Shown here: positions 42,692-45,604 of the stretch, piece after piece
Layout of the letters: the number at the start of each line of letters is the position of its first letter
Numbering within the stretch: the first letter of the stretch is position 1
Source of the DNA: Streptomyces barkulensis
GTDB lineage: Bacteria; Actinomycetota; Actinomycetes; Streptomycetales; Streptomycetaceae
Assembly (NCBI RefSeq): GCF_002843305.1
Contig: NZ_PGSG01000111.1
Coordinates: 1 to 45,604, forward strand
Reading direction: 5' to 3'
DNA: 45,604 nucleotides
Made by a program: the position numbers and the translations under genes
The notes under the pieces: model-generated
What the model was told of the DNA's origin: nothing
What the model saw: only the letters and a program-made list of their open reading frames with translations
Database searches by the model: none

Positions 42692-43717
42692 TCACTTGCG
42701 CGGTCCCATCGGTGCGGTCCGCGACACCGTGCGCTCGCCGTACGGCCGGCGGCTGCCGGCGGGGGTGACGGGGGAGCGCTCCGAGCGGGCCGCGTGCTGC
42801 CGCGCGTGTGCGGGGTGGTGGGTGCGCGGCTCCCCGGCCCGGGGCGGCAGGTCGGCGGGCAGCACCGCTTCGGCCAGGGCCGGCTCGGGACCGGAGGCCG
42901 GGTACGCCCCGCCCGCGCCGAGCCGGGCGGCGACCGGCGGGACGCCGGCCCCGGCGGGGCGCAGACGCGCGGACAGGGGCGCGACACCCTCCCGGAAGCG
43001 GTACCAGTGGCTCAGCAGATACGCCTCGACGCGGGCGATGAGGGGCTCGAACCAGGGCAGCGCCAGCAGGATGAGCAGTCCTGCGGCCCAGCCCAGGAGC
43101 ACATCGCTGACCCAGTGGGTGCCGATGTAGACGGTGGTGGTGCCGACGCCGAGCGCGAAGACCGCCGCCACGACCGACAGCCGGCGCCGGGCCCGCGGCG
43201 TGGTGGCCAGATAGGCGAGGATTCCCCAGGTGACCACCGCGTTCGCCGTGTGGCCGGAGGGGAATATGTCGCCGGTCAGGAACATCTCGTTGGCGCCTAT
43301 GCGGTTCGCGTAGTGCGGACCCTCGCGCCCCATGCCGAGTTTCGCCGCTCCCACCGTCACGTTCAGCAACAGCAGGGAGGCGCCCAGGGCCAGCAGCGGG
43401 CGCAGCGTCCGCTGCCGCCAGGAGCGCCAGCCGAGCCAGGCGGCGACCAGCACCGCGGTGGGGCCGCGCTGGCCCAGGACCACGAAGTAGTCGAGGAAGG
43501 CGTGGAGCTCCGGCCACTGCTTGTACGGGCGGAAGAGCATGACCTGCCAGTCCAGCCGGACCAGCCGGGAGGTGGTCAGCACCGCCGCCACGATGGCCGC
43601 GTAGAGGCCCAGCATGGTGAAGAAGAGCGCCCTGCGGGTGCCGCTCATCCCCGGCGGAGGGACGAGCGGCCGCGCTGGCTCCTGTTCCAGGCGGGCGAAG
43701 ATCCGGTCGGTACGCAC
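42692..43717 (-). CDS. PAP2-family membrane phosphatase
   Basis: This 341-aa integral membrane protein has about six hydrophobic helices in residues 25-240 (for example RRALFFTMLGLYAAIVAAVL; TAVLVAAWLGW; PLLALGASLLLLNVTVGAAK; GWAAGLLILLALPWF). PAP2 motif 1 is KLGMGREGPHY, motif 2 is IFPSGHTANAVV and motif 3 is TTTVYIGTHWVSDVLLG. The motif 2 and 3 histidines and the aspartate are present, but the arginine of motif 1 (KX6RP) reads Gly and the SR of motif 3 reads TT. The cytosolic C-terminal 100 residues are Pro/Arg/His-rich. The likely role is lipid-phosphate or undecaprenyl-phosphate metabolism, or non-catalytic. The GTG start lies 7 nt after a TAATCT box. Confidence 0.85.
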   Translation of the reverse strand: MRTDRIFARLEQEPARPLVPPPGMSGTRRALFFTMLGLYAAIVAAVLTTSRLVRLDWQVMLFRPYKQWPELHAFLDYFVVLGQRGPTAVLVAAWLGWRSWRQRTLRPLLALGASLLLLNVTVGAAKLGMGREGPHYANRIGANEMFLTGDIFPSGHTANAVVTWGILAYLATTPRARRRLSVVAAVFALGVGTTTVYIGTHWVSDVLLGWAAGLLILLALPWFEPLIARVEAYLLSHWYRFREGVAPLSARLRPAGAGVPPVAARLGAGGAYPASGPEPALAEAVLPADLPPRAGEPRTHHPAHARQHAARSERSPVTPAGSRRPYGERTVSRTAPMGPRK

Positions 43718-43724
43718 TCAAACG

Positions 43725-43730
43725 AGATTA
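43725..43730 (-). promoter_or_regulatory. -10 box, leaderless PAP2 gene
   Basis: TAATCT on the minus strand ends exactly 7 nt before GTG 43717. No ribosome binding site precedes the start. Confidence 0.55.
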
Positions 43731-44102
43731 CAGGCGGTGACCGGCGGCGCCGAACCGGCCACCTGCTTCGTAATGCCTATGTGATGTGCAGCGGGCTTCC
43801 ATCCGTACATGGGGAGACTGTTTTCCCATGTCCGGGAGAAGTCGGCGGATTTTCCGACCGGCGTGCCCCAGAGCTGTTATCGAAGTTGCGTCGTATGTTC
43901 TTTTTCCCGGAAGACGGGTACGGTCCACCGGCCGTTAACCTCGATCTTTCGTGAGGGTCCGCCGACGGAGTCGGCGGGCCCTCACGCGTGCTGTTTCTGA
44001 GTCCGGGCAGGCCGAGGGCCCGGCTGTCGCGTCGGGTGGGCGCCGGGTTCCACTGCTCCGGGTCGGGGTGGTGCTGCTCGCAGGAACAGGCGGATCCGCT
44101 GG
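43731..44102. other. Spacer between PAP2 gene and IS1380 element
   Basis: About 370 bp without a supported gene. It contains an imperfect palindrome CATGGGGA-N7-TTCCCATG at 43808-43830 and a 15-bp hairpin at 43951-43985. The left end of the IS element should lie in its right part, but I could not identify a terminal inverted repeat or a target duplication. Confidence 0.5.
43951..43985. terminator. Hairpin near the left IS flank
   Basis: GTGAGGGTCCGCCGA (43951-43965) pairs with 43971-43985 with one G-T pair and a 5-nt loop. It may end transcription entering from either side. Confidence 0.55.
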
Positions 44103-45604
44103 TCAGCCGGGGTTGGGCAGGAGGGCGAGCCGTTCGAGGGCGGCGGTGATGTGGCCGGTCCAGGGCCAGTGCCGGGCGAGGCGGAGGATGCGGCGGCGGC
44201 CGGTGGTGACGAGCTGGCCGGCCGCGGTGAACAGGCGCAGCCGCAGGCGGCGGGGTTCCCAGAGGCGGGCGGTGCCGGTGAGGGCGAGCATGGGCATCCA
44301 GGCCAGCAGGTCGAGGGCTATCTGGACGATCTCGAGCCAGACCTTGTTCTGGGCGGTGGTGTGCAGGGGCAGGTTGCGCAGGCCGGTCGTGCGGGCGGCC
44401 CGGATGCGGTCCTCGGCCCGGGCCCGCAGCCGGTGACGGAGCTCGAGCTCGGCGATCGGCCGGTCAGGGGTGTTGGTCGCGAAACACGTGATCCGCATGC
44501 CGTCGGCGTCGGTGAGCCGCAGCTGGGCGCCGGGGTGCGGTCTTTCCTTGCGGACGATCAGCCGCATGCCCTTGGGCCATCCGTCCAGGAGCTTGCCGGT
44601 GAGCTCGGCGACCCAGGCCCCGTCGCGGATCTCGCCGCCGGTCTCGACGGCCGCCGTCCAGGCTGAGGCGGGGGCCTTCAGCACGTGTTCGTGGATCGCG
44701 TCGGTGACCGTCATGCCGACTGAGTAGGACAGCCACCGCCCTCGCCGGGCGAGCCAGGACACGAAGTCGTGGGTGCCGCCCGCGGAGTCGGTGCGGACCA
44801 GGGTCCGGCGCCCTCGCCGGTATTGCTTGGGCAGCTGGGCCAGGGCCAGTTGGGCGGTGGTGATGTGGTCGGCAGCGGTGTTCGAGCCCGCGTTCCCCGG
44901 CCTGAGCAGGGCGGCGACCGGCTCTCCGGTTCCGCCCGGGCCGTGGTCGACGAAGGCCGTCAGCGGGTGGTGGCCGTAGGTCTTCTTCCAAGTCGCGGCC
45001 GCGTCCTGTTTGTCGGAGTGGGCGACCACGAGGACGCCGTCGAGATCGACCGTGACCTGGTCGTCGGCGTCCGGGGCGTTCTCGCCGGCCAACGACCAGA
45101 CCCGCTGCCGGGCTTCGGACCGTGCGGCGCGGATGGCGGTCAGGGCCTTCTCGCCGGAGGCGGCGAGGGTGTCGATCAGACGGGAGACGGTCGGGTCGGA
45201 GGCGACCGGCCCGAAGAGGGCCGGCTCACACCGCAGCACCGCAACGTCCGCGAGGCAGTCTCCGCCCAGAGCGACCGCCAGGGCGACGTCCAGAAGGACC
45301 TTGCCGGGATCGTGGACGGCCCGCGGTTTGCGCCACGGTGCCAGAGCTGCGGATATGGCCTGGTCAAGACCGGTCTTGCGGACCGTTTCGACGAGCAGGA
45401 CCGACCCGGCCTGGGAGACGACCTGGCGGCCGTCGTCCTGGACACGGACGCGGGGGTAGGGCCCGGTAGAGTGCTTCACCTGGGAAGTGCCTCCGGCGAT
45501 GGCAGGAACAAGGACCTCGACAATCCTCATTCTTGCTGGTCAGAGGCACTTTCTGCTTTCCTGACCGCCTGCCGGACAGCCCACTTCATGAAAGCGCGAG
45601 GCTA
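44040..45604 (-). mobile_element. IS1380-family insertion sequence (ends not resolved)
   Basis: The element is defined by its single transposase gene. The left boundary is arbitrary within 43986-44102. The right end reaches at least past the promoter side of the transposase and may lie at or beyond the window edge. IS1380 elements are usually about 1.6-1.9 kb, which fits. Confidence 0.6.
44103..45479 (-). CDS. IS1380-family transposase
   Basis: This 458-aa DDE transposase of the IS1380 family has VLLDVALAVALGGDCLADVA in the N-terminal helical domain, then the catalytic core with VTVDLDGVLVVAHSDKQDAA (first Asp), LRPGNAGSNTAADHI, RTLVRTDSAGGTHDFVSWLA (second Asp) and a C-terminal ELRHRLRARAEDRIRAARTT region (Glu candidate). 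Near the end is LHTTAQNKVWLEIVQIALDL. I chose GTG 45479 because GGAGG lies 10 nt upstream. No frameshift or stop is seen, so it looks intact and may be active. Confidence 0.9.
   Translation of the reverse strand: MKHSTGPYPRVRVQDDGRQVVSQAGSVLLVETVRKTGLDQAISAALAPWRKPRAVHDPGKVLLDVALAVALGGDCLADVAVLRCEPALFGPVASDPTVSRLIDTLAASGEKALTAIRAARSEARQRVWSLAGENAPDADDQVTVDLDGVLVVAHSDKQDAAATWKKTYGHHPLTAFVDHGPGGTGEPVAALLRPGNAGSNTAADHITTAQLALAQLPKQYRRGRRTLVRTDSAGGTHDFVSWLARRGRWLSYSVGMTVTDAIHEHVLKAPASAWTAAVETGGEIRDGAWVAELTGKLLDGWPKGMRLIVRKERPHPGAQLRLTDADGMRITCFATNTPDRPIAELELRHRLRARAEDRIRAARTTGLRNLPLHTTAQNKVWLEIVQIALDLLAWMPMLALTGTARLWEPRRLRLRLFTAAGQLVTTGRRRILRLARHWPWTGHITAALERLALLPNPG

Noticed and set aside
44000..45604. 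Terminal inverted repeats of the IS1380 element
   Set aside because: Partial similarity between the left flank near 43980-44020 and the right end near 45570-45600 was too weak and gapped to define ends.

Overview
The window is about 45.6 kb of high-GC DNA from a Streptomyces-type actinomycete. Codon third positions are strongly G/C, GTG starts are common, and many starts sit directly behind a TANNNT box with no ribosome binding site. The central gene order (HAD phosphatase, small protein, tlyA, NAD kinase, recN, pyrG, Nudix, ald, parA, scpA, scpB, rluB-type, tyrA, cmk, plsC-like, der) is the conserved actinobacterial housekeeping block, comparable to Rv1692-Rv1713 of Mycobacterium tuberculosis and to the SCO1758-SCO1785 region of S. 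coelicolor as I recall it.

Layout. 1-1450: 3' end of a 23S rRNA gene, 5S rRNA and a perfect 19-bp terminator hairpin. 1501-4411: a repeat-rich TPR protein and a convergent DUF1015 protein. 4489-12316: HAD-IIA phosphatase; a methyltransferase and an SCP2-domain protein on the minus strand; then a small protein, tlyA, NAD kinase, recN and a glycosyltransferase on the plus strand. 12429-15460 (minus): a LacI regulator and a GH15 glycosidase. 15904-21938: CTP synthase, an ADP-ribose-pyrophosphatase-like Nudix protein, a P-loop/TPR protein and alanine dehydrogenase. 22419-27381: ParA, a partner protein, ScpA, ScpB and a 23S pseudouridine synthase, tightly packed and partly overlapping. 27464-28989: two related nucleotidyltransferases tail to tail. 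29106-33517: a shortened chorismate mutase relic, prephenate dehydrogenase, CMP kinase, acyltransferase and the GTPase Der. 33602-38833: two Streptomyces-type hypothetical proteins (minus), a glycosyltransferase with a coupled unknown protein, and a WYL regulator. 38877-42034 (minus): a partial gas vesicle cluster gvpO-A-F-G-Y-Z. 42341-43717: a small I78-type inhibitor and a PAP2 membrane phosphatase. 44103-45479: an IS1380-family transposase, with the element reaching or passing the window edge.

How the genes work together. The block joins translation (rRNA, TlyA, pseudouridine synthase, Der), nucleotide and cofactor supply (NAD kinase, CTP synthase, CMP kinase, Nudix), chromosome maintenance (RecN, ParA, ScpAB) and aromatic amino acid synthesis (TyrA). 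The accessory part starts after der.

Points most worth a second look: the chorismate mutase relic that still overlaps tyrA by ATGA; the gas vesicle operon that stops after gvpZ, without gvpJ, L, S and K next to it; the tail-to-tail RlaP-like nucleotidyltransferases; three near-identical 108-bp coding repeats in the TPR protein beside the rRNA operon; and about ten starts with leaderless-promoter geometry. I found no CRISPR array, no tRNA gene and no wholly new multi-gene system that I could defend from sequence alone.
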